From assembly GCA_017303755.1 (NCBI GenBank), contig JAFLBS010000004.1, positions 124,001 to 188,000 on the forward strand: DNA of 64,000 nt, given 5' to 3'. Below the pieces are notes generated by a model. That model ran no database searches, was not told the DNA's origin, and saw only the letters and a list, made by a program, of their open reading frames with translations. Source of the DNA: Flavobacteriales bacterium. GTDB taxonomy: Bacteria; Bacteroidota; Bacteroidia; Flavobacteriales; Flavobacteriaceae. Below, piece by piece: positions 26,288-33,384 of this stretch (position 1 is its first letter; every line of letters begins with the position of its first letter). The translations under genes were made by a program, and so were the position numbers.

Positions 26288-26902
26288 TTAATCTTCCATT
26301 TCGAAGAAAAGTGGTTCAATCATGATTTTATCAGCCAATGACTCGACGCGTTCGATGATTTCGGAGCAAAAGAAAATACGTTGAGTTTTTTCGACACTCA
26401 TGGATAAACGTAAAACAATGGCATCATGACGTAATCTGAAAATTAATTCTGAATCATCAACAATAAACATTTTTACCGTATTCATATTAAAGCCAGCTGA
26501 AGAAAACATAGCATTGATTCGGGTTGGTGTTCCCACAATCACATCCATTCCAGCTGAAATAACGTTTTTATCGTAGTCGATGTCACCTTTGTCGTGGCAA
26601 CCAATTACTCGCAAATCAGTGTATTTTCCGAAAGCCTCGAAAAGCCCAACGGTTTCAAGTACTTTTTCTTTATCTAAAACTACGATTAAGGCACGCGTGC
26701 TCTCGCCTACCGCTTTTTCCAAACGCTGAATGACATTTAGAACAATGGTTGTCGTTTTACCGGTTCCACTTGGCGATTGAATAACCGCATCAGCTCCACT
26801 TTTAATAGTAGAAAACGTTTCTTGTTGCATCTCATTGGCTTCGGTCAATCCGCTGTCAATAAGAGCTTGTTGAAGGTTTGGGTTTATTTTTTTTAGTTGC
26901 AT
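26288..26902 (-). CDS. single-domain DEAD-box-like ATPase
   Basis: 204 residues covering only the first RecA-like domain of a DEAD-box protein: Q-like motif (NEMQQETFSTI), Walker A SPSGTGKTT, motif Ib-like VGTPTRI, and motif II altered to VDDSE. The second RecA domain (motifs IV-VI) is absent and the downstream gap shows no trace of it. Helicase activity is therefore unlikely without a partner. I recall similar ~200-residue versions in other flavobacteria, which argues against recent truncation. It follows the sigma-54 activator gene on the same strand, 75 bp away. Confidence 0.8.
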   Translation of the reverse strand: MQLKKINPNLQQALIDSGLTEANEMQQETFSTIKSGADAVIQSPSGTGKTTTIVLNVIQRLEKAVGESTRALIVVLDKEKVLETVGLFEAFGKYTDLRVIGCHDKGDIDYDKNVISAGMDVIVGTPTRINAMFSSAGFNMNTVKMFIVDDSELIFRLRHDAIVLRLSMSVEKTQRIFFCSEIIERVESLADKIMIEPLFFEMED

Positions 26903-26977
26903 TTTTTTTAGTAATTAGTAAATAGTGAATAGTAATTAGCAGGCTTTTCACTAATTACTATTCACTAATCACTTGAA

Positions 26978-28141
26978 TTATTTAGAAGCAAATAACTTCA
27001 CATCGGTTTCTGAAATTTCGCTTCCGCCTAAAATAATCAAGCGTTCTACTACGTTTCGCAATTCGCGTATATTTCCTGTCCAATCGTATTCTTGCAGTAA
27101 TTTAATGGCTTGACTCGAAAATGATTTTTGTGCATTTCCTTGTTCTTCGGCAATTTTAGCAGCAAAATGTTCGATAAGTAAAGGTATGTCATCTCTGCGG
27201 TCATTCAATGCTGGAACTTTAATTAAAATCACGGCTAATCTGTGGTATAAATCTTCACGAAAACGACCTTCTTCGATTTCTTTTTTCAAATCTTTGTTGG
27301 TAGCTGCCACCACACGGACATTCACTTTAATGTCTTTATCGGCACCGACTCTCTGAATTAAATTTTCTTGTAACGCGCGTAATACTTTGGCTTGTGCGGC
27401 CAAACTCATATCACCAATTTCGTCTAAGAAAATCGTTCCGCCATCGGCAGCTTCAAATTTTCCTGCTCGGTCTTTAACAGCTGATGTAAAAGCACCTTTT
27501 ACGTGACCAAACAACTCACTTTCAATTAATTCAGATGGAATTGCAGCACAATTGACCTCGATCAATGGATACTGACAACGCTCGCTTTTTTCATGCAATT
27601 GATGCGCTACGAGTTCTTTTCCGGTTCCATTCGGACCTGTAATTAAAACTCGAGCGTCGGTTTGAGCGACTTTTTCAATCATTTGTTTGATGTGATTGAT
27701 GGGCTCAGAACTTCCTATCATTTCGTAGTTTTTACTGACTTTCTTTTTTAGAATTTTATTTTCAACTACGAGTTGTTTTTTGTCTAAAGCATTACGAACT
27801 GTATTGAGGAGGCGATTCAAATCGGGTGGTTTTGAAATGTAATCAAATGCTCCTAAACGCATCGTATTGATGGCGGTTTCCATATCGCCGTGACCCGAAA
27901 TCATCACGATTGGAATTTCGGACTTTATTTTTTTAACGGCTTCGAGTAGTTCTTCGCCATCCATTTTGGGCATTTTGATGTCGCACAACACCAAATCGTA
28001 ATCGGTATTTTTGATTTTCTCAAAGCCTTGAACACCGTCTTCGGCTTCTTCTACTTGATAGGTATCATTTTCCTCAGAGAGTATTTTGGTAAGCACTCTT
28101 CTGATGGATGCTTCGTCTTCGATGATGAGTATTTTTGACAT
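26978..28141 (-). CDS. sigma-54-dependent NtrC-type response regulator lacking a Fis HTH
   Basis: 387 residues from the ATG at 28141 (the frame extends 6 codons further but MSKILIIEDEASIRR is the standard start). The receiver domain (1-120) has D in LVLCDIKMPKMDG. The AAA+ domain has Walker A GPNGTGKE, the sigma-54 loop GAFTSA (usual form GAFTGA), Walker B GGTIFLDEIGDM and arginine-finger region FREDLYHRL. The protein ends after the AAA+ lid (NVVERLIILGG) without the usual C-terminal Fis-type DNA-binding helix-turn-helix. It may act from solution or through a partner. No sensor kinase is adjacent. Confidence 0.9.
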   Translation of the reverse strand: MSKILIIEDEASIRRVLTKILSEENDTYQVEEAEDGVQGFEKIKNTDYDLVLCDIKMPKMDGEELLEAVKKIKSEIPIVMISGHGDMETAINTMRLGAFDYISKPPDLNRLLNTVRNALDKKQLVVENKILKKKVSKNYEMIGSSEPINHIKQMIEKVAQTDARVLITGPNGTGKELVAHQLHEKSERCQYPLIEVNCAAIPSELIESELFGHVKGAFTSAVKDRAGKFEAADGGTIFLDEIGDMSLAAQAKVLRALQENLIQRVGADKDIKVNVRVVAATNKDLKKEIEEGRFREDLYHRLAVILIKVPALNDRRDDIPLLIEHFAAKIAEEQGNAQKSFSSQAIKLLQEYDWTGNIRELRNVVERLIILGGSEISETDVKLFASK

Positions 28142-28200
28142 AGTTTTTATTTTTGCCACGAAGGCTCAAAGTCACAAAGTTTGTTTACAAATTATTTTTT

Positions 28201-28208
28201 CAAAGGTA
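28201..28208 (-). promoter_or_regulatory. TACCTTTG -7 box of the NtrC-type gene
   Basis: CAAAGGTA on the plus strand, 60 bp upstream of the ATG at 28141. The leader contains a GCCACGAAGGCTCAAAGTC-type dispersed repeat fragment. Confidence 0.5.
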
Positions 28209-28233
28209 ACAAAAATTAAAATGGTTTCTTGAC

Positions 28234-28314
28234 TAGCCCCGACCTATCTGCCGATAGGCAGGTTGCAGTGGAAAGCTCCCGATTTTTTATCGGGACTTGC
28301 AACGGAAAGCGGAA
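28234..28314 (+). repeat. R1 dispersed hairpin repeat, copy B (with insert)
   Basis: Begins TAGCCCCGA, then a 20-bp palindromic insert (CCTATCTGCCGATAGGCAGG), then resumes TTGCAGTGGAAAGC. The loop is a TCCCGAT...ATCGGGA hairpin, and the right end is CTTGCAACGGAAAGCGG. It lies between the divergent 5' end of the NtrC-type gene and the 3' end of the ABC permease gene. Confidence 0.75.
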
Positions 28315-28374
28315 AAATGGATTACAAGAAAGCCCAAGCTATTTGCTTCGCCAATTCGCTATCGTTCGTACCTT

Positions 28375-29682
28375 CTAATACTTCAACCACTTATACAACT
28401 CTTTCCACGATGGTTTTTTGCCGTACATCAGAATTCCGACGCGGTAAATTTTGCTGGCAAACCAAACTACACCAAAGAACGTACCAAATAATAATGTAAT
28501 TGAAATTGCAATTTCCCACCAAGGCACGCCAAACGGAATTCGCATCATCATTACGATGGGTGATGTAAGAGGAATCATTGAAAATACGGTTGCGACTGTT
28601 CCGTGCGGGTCATTAATTACGGTGAAAAATCCGATGTATACTCCTAAAATTAATGGCATAATAATAGGAAGAAGGAATTGTTGTGAATCGGTTTCGTTAT
28701 CAACTGCTGCTCCGATGGAAGCATAGAACGAACTGTATAAAAAGTATCCGCCTATGAAATAAAATACAAAACAGAATATGATGGTAGCGATGGGCAGATT
28801 CCACAATTCTTTAATGTACATCTGAAACGTTCCGCCCGCTTCTTTTTGAGCTAATTCGAGTGCTTGTTGTGCTTGTGGACCAGAAGAAGCGCCCATTTGA
28901 ACACCAAAAATAGACGACAAAATGAACATTGCTGTTAAGCCAAGTATCGCCCAAATTAGAAATTGTAGAATTCCAGCGAGAGAAGTACCAATGATTTTTC
29001 CCATCATCAATTGGAAGGGTTTTACAGATGAAATAATCACTTCGATGATGCGTGATGTTTTTTCTTCTATGACACTTCTCATTACCATATTTCCGTAGAT
29101 GACAATGAACATCATGATTAAATAACCAAAAGCACCACCGATTCCGATTTTGATTTCATTCAATCCTTTTAATGACTCTTCACCTGAAGCTTTGGTCAAA
29201 TTAATGGATACATCGGCTTTGGCTTTGCTTATTTTTAATGTATCTAAGCCTTGAGCTTGGAAATTTTCAGCGGTGATTCGTTTGGCAATTATACTTTCCA
29301 AATCTTCCACAAACATGACACCTGGACTATCGTTTGAAACGTATTGAATACCTTTTTGAAGTGAAGTGTTGTCGTTTGCTTTAGGGATGAGTAAAAGACC
29401 TTCGTAATTTTCATTTACAATACTATCTTTTAATGTTTTAACATCAACATTAGATAGATTGAGGTATTTGTATTCGTCGTCGCTTTTGAAATCGTTAGTA
29501 AATTTGCCCGTTTCATCGTGAATGGCGATGGTTTTTTGCTCGGCTTTCATTTGACTTAAATAGCCCACAAAAACCCCAATTCCGACAAAAAGTAGCGGAC
29601 TCAAAAATGTCATTACAATGAACGATTTGTTGCGCACTTTGGCGATGAATTCTCTTTTTATGATAAGGAGTAGTTTGCTCAT
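28375..29682 (-). CDS. ABC-2 type transporter permease (NatB-like)
   Basis: 435 residues. One N-terminal transmembrane helix (about 18-43), a large extracytoplasmic domain (about 45-185), then about 5-6 C-terminal helices typical of NatB/ABC2_membrane_3 permeases (RSVIEEKTSRIIEVIISSVK is the hallmark). It pairs with the ATPase gene at 29803 and likely exports ions, drugs or peptides. An S3 8-bp-period tract occupies the 120-bp gap between the two genes. Confidence 0.88.
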   Translation of the reverse strand: MSKLLLIIKREFIAKVRNKSFIVMTFLSPLLFVGIGVFVGYLSQMKAEQKTIAIHDETGKFTNDFKSDDEYKYLNLSNVDVKTLKDSIVNENYEGLLLIPKANDNTSLQKGIQYVSNDSPGVMFVEDLESIIAKRITAENFQAQGLDTLKISKAKADVSINLTKASGEESLKGLNEIKIGIGGAFGYLIMMFIVIYGNMVMRSVIEEKTSRIIEVIISSVKPFQLMMGKIIGTSLAGILQFLIWAILGLTAMFILSSIFGVQMGASSGPQAQQALELAQKEAGGTFQMYIKELWNLPIATIIFCFVFYFIGGYFLYSSFYASIGAAVDNETDSQQFLLPIIMPLILGVYIGFFTVINDPHGTVATVFSMIPLTSPIVMMMRIPFGVPWWEIAISITLLFGTFFGVVWFASKIYRVGILMYGKKPSWKELYKWLKY

Positions 29683-29708
29683 TTTCTTTTAGACTGATTA
29701 GATTTTTG

Positions 29709-29750
29709 GACTTTAGGACTTTAGGACAGTAAGACTTTAAGACTGCAGGA
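29709..29750. repeat. 8-bp-period tandem tract S3
   Basis: GACTTTAG, GACTTTAG, GACAGTAA, GACTTTAA, GACTGCAG in 8-bp phase, then a complementary stretch (ATAGTCTTACAATCTTAAAATC) at about 29773-29794 that could fold back. It lies inside the ABC exporter operon, between the ATPase and permease genes. Confidence 0.8.
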
Positions 29751-29802
29751 TTTTTTATGACATTTTAATCTTATAGTCTTACAATCTTAAAATCTAAGAA
29801 GT

Positions 29803-30723
29803 CTATTCTGTTACTGTTTTAATAAATATATCGTTTACACTCGGAATTTTCTCTACAAAATGCGTGACTTGCCCACGTTGAACTAAGGTGTTTAAAAGTT
29901 CATTTGGAGTGGCATTCCCAAGGTTGATTTCGAGTTTTAATTCGTCATTGAGTGATTTAAAATCGGTTTGTGATAAGGTGAATTTTTGAGACAAATCGTA
30001 CATCAAACCTTCGACATTGTTGGTTAAAATTCCGACATCATAACTATTGGTTCTATATTGTTTTTTTACATCGGTCAATTTGCCTTCAATAAGTTTATTT
30101 GATTTATGAATTAAAGCAATATGATCGCACATTTCTTCAACACTTTCCATGCGGTGAGTAGAAAAAATCACAGAAGTTCCTTTTTTGTTGAGTTCGATGA
30201 TTTCGTCCTTAATCAAATTGGCATTAACTGGATCAAAACCAGAGAAAGGTTCATCTAAAATCAATAATTTAGGTTGATGCAAAACGGTTACAACGAATTG
30301 TATCTTTTGCGCCATACCTTTAGAAAGCTCTTGAATTTTTTTGTTCCACCAACCTTGGATTTCAAGTTTATTGAACCAATAATCAAGTTGTGTTTTGGCT
30401 TCTTGTTTGGTTAATCCCTTGAGTTGAGCTAAGTACAAACACTGTTCTCCCACTTTCATGGTTTTATATAAACCGCGTTCTTCGGGCATGTAACCAATGA
30501 CAGCAACGTGTTCGGGTTTTAATACTTCACCATCCAAAATAACCTCACCACTATCGGGCATTGTAATTTGATTAATGATGCGAATTAAAGAGGTTTTTCC
30601 GGCGCCATTCGGACCTAATAATCCGTAAATGCTACCTTTAGGAACTGTGAGTGAAACTTCATTAAGCGCAGTATAATCGCCGTACTGCTTCACTACATTT
30701 TTTACTTCGAGGATGTTGCTCAT
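29803..30723 (-). CDS. ABC transporter ATP-binding protein (NatA-like)
   Basis: 306 residues. Walker A GPNGAGKTS, Q-loop PEERGLYKTM, signature LSKGMAQKIQ (Lys in place of the usual Gly), Walker B LLILDEPFSGFDP and the switch His in FSTHRM. The C-terminal ~80 residues form a DUF4162-like regulatory extension typical of NatA/YhaQ-type exporters. It is upstream of its permease on the same strand. The leader contains a CAATnn inverted tract (30735-30812) below a TACTTTTG promoter. Confidence 0.9.
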   Translation of the reverse strand: MSNILEVKNVVKQYGDYTALNEVSLTVPKGSIYGLLGPNGAGKTSLIRIINQITMPDSGEVILDGEVLKPEHVAVIGYMPEERGLYKTMKVGEQCLYLAQLKGLTKQEAKTQLDYWFNKLEIQGWWNKKIQELSKGMAQKIQFVVTVLHQPKLLILDEPFSGFDPVNANLIKDEIIELNKKGTSVIFSTHRMESVEEMCDHIALIHKSNKLIEGKLTDVKKQYRTNSYDVGILTNNVEGLMYDLSQKFTLSQTDFKSLNDELKLEINLGNATPNELLNTLVQRGQVTHFVEKIPSVNDIFIKTVTE

Positions 30724-30734
30724 AGGTTTTTAAA

Positions 30735-30812
30735 TATCAATGTCAATTTCAAAAATCAATGTCAATATCAAAAAAAATGCAATTGATTTTTGATATTGTT
30801 ACTGATATTGAA
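30735..30812. repeat. CAATnn hexamer tract with inverted half, in the NatA leader
   Basis: CAATGT, CAATTT, CAATGT, CAATAT units separated by CAAAAAT, then the inverted words ATTGATTTTTGATATTG and ACTGATATTG. Same word set as the 10756-10938 tracts. Confidence 0.7.
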
Positions 30813-30817
30813 GTTGG

Positions 30818-30825
30818 CAAAAGTA
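30818..30825 (-). promoter_or_regulatory. TACTTTTG -7 box of the NatAB operon
   Basis: CAAAAGTA on the plus strand, 94 bp upstream of the ATG at 30723, so the hexamer tract would be transcribed in the leader. Confidence 0.45.
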
Positions 30826-30858
30826 CGCAATTAGTAGTCGATTGAAACGATTTGTTAC

Positions 30859-30892
30859 AAAAAACCCACCCTTATTGTGAAACAAGGATGGG
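30859..30892 (-). terminator. intrinsic terminator of dnaJ
   Basis: On the minus strand CCCATCCTT ... AAGGGTGGG followed by six T. One G-U pair in the stem favours the minus-strand direction, matching dnaJ. Confidence 0.8.
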
Positions 30893-30959
30893 AAAAATTG
30901 CTATGAAAAAGAAATTACTTGTTACCAAGTAATAGTCAAATGTAAAAATAATTTATTTA

Positions 30960-32090
30960 CTATGAAAACATATCTTTAACTTTTTCAAAAAAAGATTTTT
31001 CGCTCTTCTCTGGATGAGGAATAAAGTTAGCGTCAGTCAACGATTTCTCGAAGAATTGACGTTGCTCTTTTGTCAAAGTTTTTGGTGTCCAAACGTTTAC
31101 ATGAACGAGTAAATCACCGTTTCCATAGCTATTAATACTCGGAATTCCCTTACCTTTTAGACGTAAAATCTTTCCGGATTGGATTCCTTCTTCTAATTTA
31201 ATTCGGACTTTTCCGTTTACTGCCTCAATATCTTTAGAAACACCTAACGCAGCTTCGGCAATACTAATGTATAAATCATAGTGCAGATTTTCACCTTCAC
31301 GCTTTAAAAACTCGTGTTCAAGTTCTTCGATGGCAACGATTAAATCACCTGCGATTCCGTTTCCTGGAGCATCGTTACCTTTTCCTGAAACTTTTAGTTG
31401 CATACCATCGGTTACACCTGCTGGAATTTTAATTGAAACCGTTTCGTCTTCCAAAATCATTCCGTGTGCGTCGGCATTATTTGGTTTACTCTCTATAGTT
31501 TGACCTGAGCCACCACAAACGTTACAAGTTGTTGCAGTTTGCATGCGACCTAAAATAGTGTTGGTTACACGTAACACTTGACCTTGACCATTACAGGTGG
31601 AACACGTTTTGTAACGCACACCTGGTGCTTGGATTTTGCGTTTGACTTTTACTTTTTTCTCAACACCATTGGCTACTTCTTCTAAAGTAAGTTTGACTTT
31701 GATACGGAGATTGCTTCCTTTCATACGGCGTTGTCCGCCTGAACTTCCTCCGAAACCACTGAATCCGCCGCCACCGCCACCGCCAAAAGCGCTTCCAAAA
31801 ATATCGCCGAATTGGCTGAAAATATCATCCATATTCATGTGACCGCCGCCGCCAAATCCGCCAGCACCATCAAAAGCTTGATGACCGTATTGATCGTAAC
31901 GTGCTTTTTTGTTTGGATCGCTTAATACTTCATACGCTTCTGCTGCCAATTTGAAGTTTTCTTCGGCTTCTTTATTACCCGGATTTTTGTCAGGGTGAAA
32001 TTCGATGGCCTTTTTGCGGTAGGCTTTTTTAATTTCTTCTGGAGAAGCATTTTTGGAAATGCCTAGTATTTCGTAAAAATCTTTTTTCAT
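30960..32090 (-). CDS. dnaJ: chaperone DnaJ (Hsp40)
   Basis: 376 residues, full length. The J domain (1-70) has HPDKNPGN. A Gly-rich region follows (about 75-120, [14 protein letters not shown]). The zinc-finger domain has CxxCxGxG repeats ([18 protein letters not shown]); two canonical repeats are visible where classical DnaJ has four, as in some Bacteroidota members. Then come the C-terminal peptide-binding domains. It stimulates DnaK ATPase in protein folding. grpE lies upstream on the same strand, 169 bp away, separated by a palindrome array; dnaK is not in the window. Confidence 0.93.
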   Translation of the reverse strand: MKKDFYEILGISKNASPEEIKKAYRKKAIEFHPDKNPGNKEAEENFKLAAEAYEVLSDPNKKARYDQYGHQAFDGAGGFGGGGHMNMDDIFSQFGDIFGSAFGGGGGGGFSGFGGSSGGQRRMKGSNLRIKVKLTLEEVANGVEKKVKVKRKIQAPGVRYKTCSTCNGQGQVLRVTNTILGRMQTATTCNVCGGSGQTIESKPNNADAHGMILEDETVSIKIPAGVTDGMQLKVSGKGNDAPGNGIAGDLIVAIEELEHEFLKREGENLHYDLYISIAEAALGVSKDIEAVNGKVRIKLEEGIQSGKILRLKGKGIPSINSYGNGDLLVHVNVWTPKTLTKEQRQFFEKSLTDANFIPHPEKSEKSFFEKVKDMFS

Positions 32091-32112
32091 TTTAATCTCT
32101 TTATATTATTAA

Positions 32113-32228
32113 TGGAATAAATTCCATTTTTTTGAATGGGGTAAATCTCGTTTCTATGGGATGAATTCCATTTTTTGATACGGGATAAATCCCATTTCCA
32201 TTCCATTTTTCAAACGGGATAAATCCCG
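32113..32228. repeat. array of five palindromes (GGGATAAATCCC type) upstream of dnaJ
   Basis: Units at 32113-32126 (TGGAATAAATTCCA), 32137-32150 (TGGGGTAAATCTCG), 32157-32170 (TGGGATGAATTCCA), 32181-32194 (CGGGATAAATCCCA) and 32215-32228 (CGGGATAAATCCCG). Spacing is 24, 20, 24 and 34 bp. The set occupies most of the grpE-dnaJ gap. Confidence 0.85.
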
Positions 32229-32238
32229 TTTCTAGTCA

Positions 32239-32281
32239 AAAGGTTGTACTTGGAAATTTTTAATTTCCAAGTACAACCTTT
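32239..32281 (-). terminator. perfect 19-bp inverted repeat formed from the end of grpE
   Basis: 32239-32257 and 32263-32281 are exact reverse complements around a 5-nt loop. The upstream arm (minus strand) is the last ~6 codons of grpE. Four T follow on the minus strand, so it may act as a terminator, although the U-tract is short. Confidence 0.75.
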
Positions 32282-32862
32282 GGGAAACGGATGATTTTGT
32301 CACCCAATTTATATCCTTTTTCGATTACATCTACAATTTTACCTTTTAAATCGTCTGATGGTGCAGGAATTTGGGTAATGGCTTCGGCAAAATCGGCATT
32401 GAAATCGTCACCTACTCTTACCTCAACTTGTTCCAATCCTTTAGAAACTAATGTTGATTTCAATTTTTCGTGAATCAACTCTACTCCTTTTAACAATACT
32501 TCATCTTCTGACTTAGAAATCTGAGTCATTGCTCTGTCAAAATCGTCTAGAACAGGCAACATGGCTTGTAAAACTTCTTGATTGGCAGTTTTGAATAGGT
32601 CGATTCGTTCTTTGGTTGTGCGTTTTTTATAGTTTTCGAATTCGGCGAAAAGACGTAAAAACTTATCTTTTTCTTTGGCTAATTCTTCTTCTAATTTTTG
32701 CTCAACGGTTAACTCTTCTGCTGCTTCAACCTCAGGAACGGCTTGATCTGCTGCATTTTCTTCCGACTGATTAAGCGTTTCACTTTCGTTCTCAATTACT
32801 TCTTTTTCAGAATTTTCAGTATTCATTGTGCTCTTATTTTTAAAAATATTCTTGATGTTCAT
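32260..32862 (-). CDS. grpE: nucleotide exchange factor GrpE
   Basis: 200 residues. An acidic, disordered N-terminus (about 13-60) is followed by a long coiled coil (EELAKEKDKFLRLFAEFENY, KKRTTKERIDLF) and a C-terminal beta domain (GYKLGDKIIRFPKVVLG). It releases ADP from DnaK. Starts at M1 (32862) or M13 (32826) are both possible: the promoter (TACTTTTG at 32880-32887) leaves an 11-nt or 47-nt leader. The last codons form one arm of a perfect inverted repeat. Confidence 0.92.
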   Translation of the reverse strand: MNIKNIFKNKSTMNTENSEKEVIENESETLNQSEENAADQAVPEVEAAEELTVEQKLEEELAKEKDKFLRLFAEFENYKKRTTKERIDLFKTANQEVLQAMLPVLDDFDRAMTQISKSEDEVLLKGVELIHEKLKSTLVSKGLEQVEVRVGDDFNADFAEAITQIPAPSDDLKGKIVDVIEKGYKLGDKIIRFPKVVLGN

Positions 32863-32879
32863 TTGTTGATTTTGGATTG

Positions 32880-32911
32880 CAAAAGTACTGCCAAATCTTT
32901 TAAAATGTCAA
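32880..32911 (-). promoter_or_regulatory. grpE promoter (-33 TTG, -7 TACTTTTG)
   Basis: CAAAAGTA at 32880-32887 and CAA at 32909-32911 on the plus strand give TTG-N21-TACTTTTG on the minus strand, a full Bacteroidota-type promoter. Confidence 0.6.
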
Positions 32912-32969
32912 ATTGTCATTGTTTTTTTTGAAGATGTTTTGTTTTCTTCTTTTAAAGACGTTTTGTTTT

Positions 32970-33063
32970 CCACCATCTGAAGATGGTGGGAATTCAATCT
33001 GCGATATAGAAGATTAACCACTATCTGAAGATAGTGGAAATTCAATCTGCGATATAGAAGATT
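32970..33063. repeat. tandem 48-bp repeat with conserved hairpins
   Basis: Two copies (32970-33017 and 33018-33063). Each has a ~9-bp hairpin (CCACCATCTGAAGATGGTGG; CCACTATCTGAAGATAGTGG) followed by an identical AATTCAATCTGCGATATAGA word. The one stem difference (C to T) is matched by the paired base (G to A), so pairing is kept. This is part of the 520-bp gene-free gap 32863-33383, which also holds the grpE promoter, R1 copy C and a terminator. Confidence 0.85.
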
Positions 33064-33088
33064 TATATTGTGCAAAAGAAATCTATTT

Positions 33089-33208
33089 TAGCCCCGATTG
33101 GAGCAAGTATCCTTTTTGCTACTTGAGATTTTATTGATATTATTCAAGACGATAAAGTGGCTTTTTTGTACACATGTTCTGGCAAAAAGATACTGCGGAA
33201 AGCGGGAC
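33089..33208 (+). repeat. R1 dispersed hairpin repeat, copy C
   Basis: TAGCCCCGATTGGAGCAAGTATCC at the left (given here as ends TAGCCCCGATTG and GTATCC) and GATACTGCGGAAAGCGGGA at the right. The inner part (33117-33180) differs from other copies and only partly pairs. A conserved downstream tail (ACTGCTTT ... TTGTTGCTCC, then an A-run) extends to about 33247. Confidence 0.85.
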
Positions 33209-33349
33209 AACTGCTTTAAAAAAAGCTAAATTGTTGCTCCTAAAAAATTTAATATAATTTTAAGACTATTACGTTTTCGCATTCACTATATTTGGAAGTA
33301 TAAAAGGTTTACGATTGGCTGCGAAGCTCAAGATATTATTAATTCAATG

Positions 33350-33384
33350 AAAAAAAGTTCTAGCAAAATGTTAGAACTTTTTTT
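33350..33384. terminator. intrinsic terminator at the 3' end of the TIGR01777 gene
   Basis: A 13-bp stem (AAAAAAAGTTCTA / TAGAACTTTTTTT) with A/T runs on both sides, abutting the stop at 33384. It works in either direction. Confidence 0.8.

Noticed and set aside
26288-26902. Recent truncation of a full DEAD-box helicase
   Set aside because: The downstream gap shows no second-domain remnants and I recall ~200-residue versions in other flavobacteria.
32970-33063. CRISPR array
   Set aside because: Only two repeat units, no spacers of equal length with unique sequence, and no cas genes; the units are hairpin repeats.
33241-33384. Small RNA gene between the TATATTTG-like word at 33287 and the terminator at 33350-33384
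   Set aside because: No -33 box and no conserved structure besides the terminator, which is explained by the TIGR01777 gene.
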